NCBI GenBank assembly: GCA_030639555.1
Contig: DAOWCM010000165.1
Coordinates: forward strand, 1 to 5,147
Length of the DNA: 5,147 nt
Direction of reading: 5' to 3'
DNA from: Candidatus Eiseniibacteriota bacterium
GTDB taxonomy: Bacteria; Joyebacterota; Joyebacteria; Joyebacterales; Joyebacteraceae
The notes below the pieces were generated by a model, which had not been told where the DNA came from, did no database searches, and saw nothing but the letters and a program-made list of their open reading frames with translations. The translations under genes were made by a program, and so were the position numbers. Of this stretch, positions 5,107 to 5,147 are shown piece after piece (the first letter of the stretch is position 1; each line of letters starts with the position of its first letter).

Positions 5107-5147
5107 CCGCGGGTCGCGCGGACTTGGTCATGTGGTCCGGACTGAGG

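Noticed and set aside
5119..5140. Possible terminator after the lipoprotein gene
   Set aside because: CGGAC pairs with GTCCG around a long loop, but the stem is 5 bp and no T-run follows before the window ends.

Overview
This is a GC-rich bacterial segment. Third codon positions are strongly G/C, Arg is often AGG/CGC, and the Shine-Dalgarno sites are clear (AAGGAG-like). All six supported genes lie on the + strand, separated by gaps of about 30-70 bases. RmuC and a lipoprotein with a predicted export signal fit a bacterium, probably diderm. Nothing in the window fixes the phylum.

Layout: bases 1-315 hold the C-terminal end of a pyruvate kinase whose start lies before the window. Bases 383-1705 encode an RmuC-family protein (membrane anchor, coiled coil, nuclease-like core). 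Bases 1737-3674 encode an APC-superfamily amino-acid permease whose C-terminus is a PTS EIIA domain of the PtsN/fructose/mannitol type with its active-site residues intact. Bases 3735-3989 encode a small glutaredoxin-like protein, and 4036-4542 a GNAT acetyltransferase of the phosphinothricin/methionine-sulfoximine type. Bases 4603-5106 encode a small lipoprotein of unknown function. The last 41 bases are non-coding as far as can be seen. No gap between genes exceeds 70 bases.

The co-directional spacing allows one or more shared transcripts, but I see no convincing sigma-70 promoter or U-tract terminator in the gaps. The genes do not form an obvious single pathway. Possible links are central carbon flux (pyruvate kinase makes pyruvate from PEP, the PTS phosphate donor) with a PTS-domain transporter, and thiol/sulfur-amino-acid stress (glutaredoxin plus a possible methionine-sulfoximine acetyltransferase). 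Both links are inference.

The most notable item is the permease-EIIA fusion. Next are short direct repeats at the 3' ends of two genes, where the last codons are copied just past the stop codon. I found no CRISPR array, tRNA, rRNA, mobile element, or clearly new multi-gene system.
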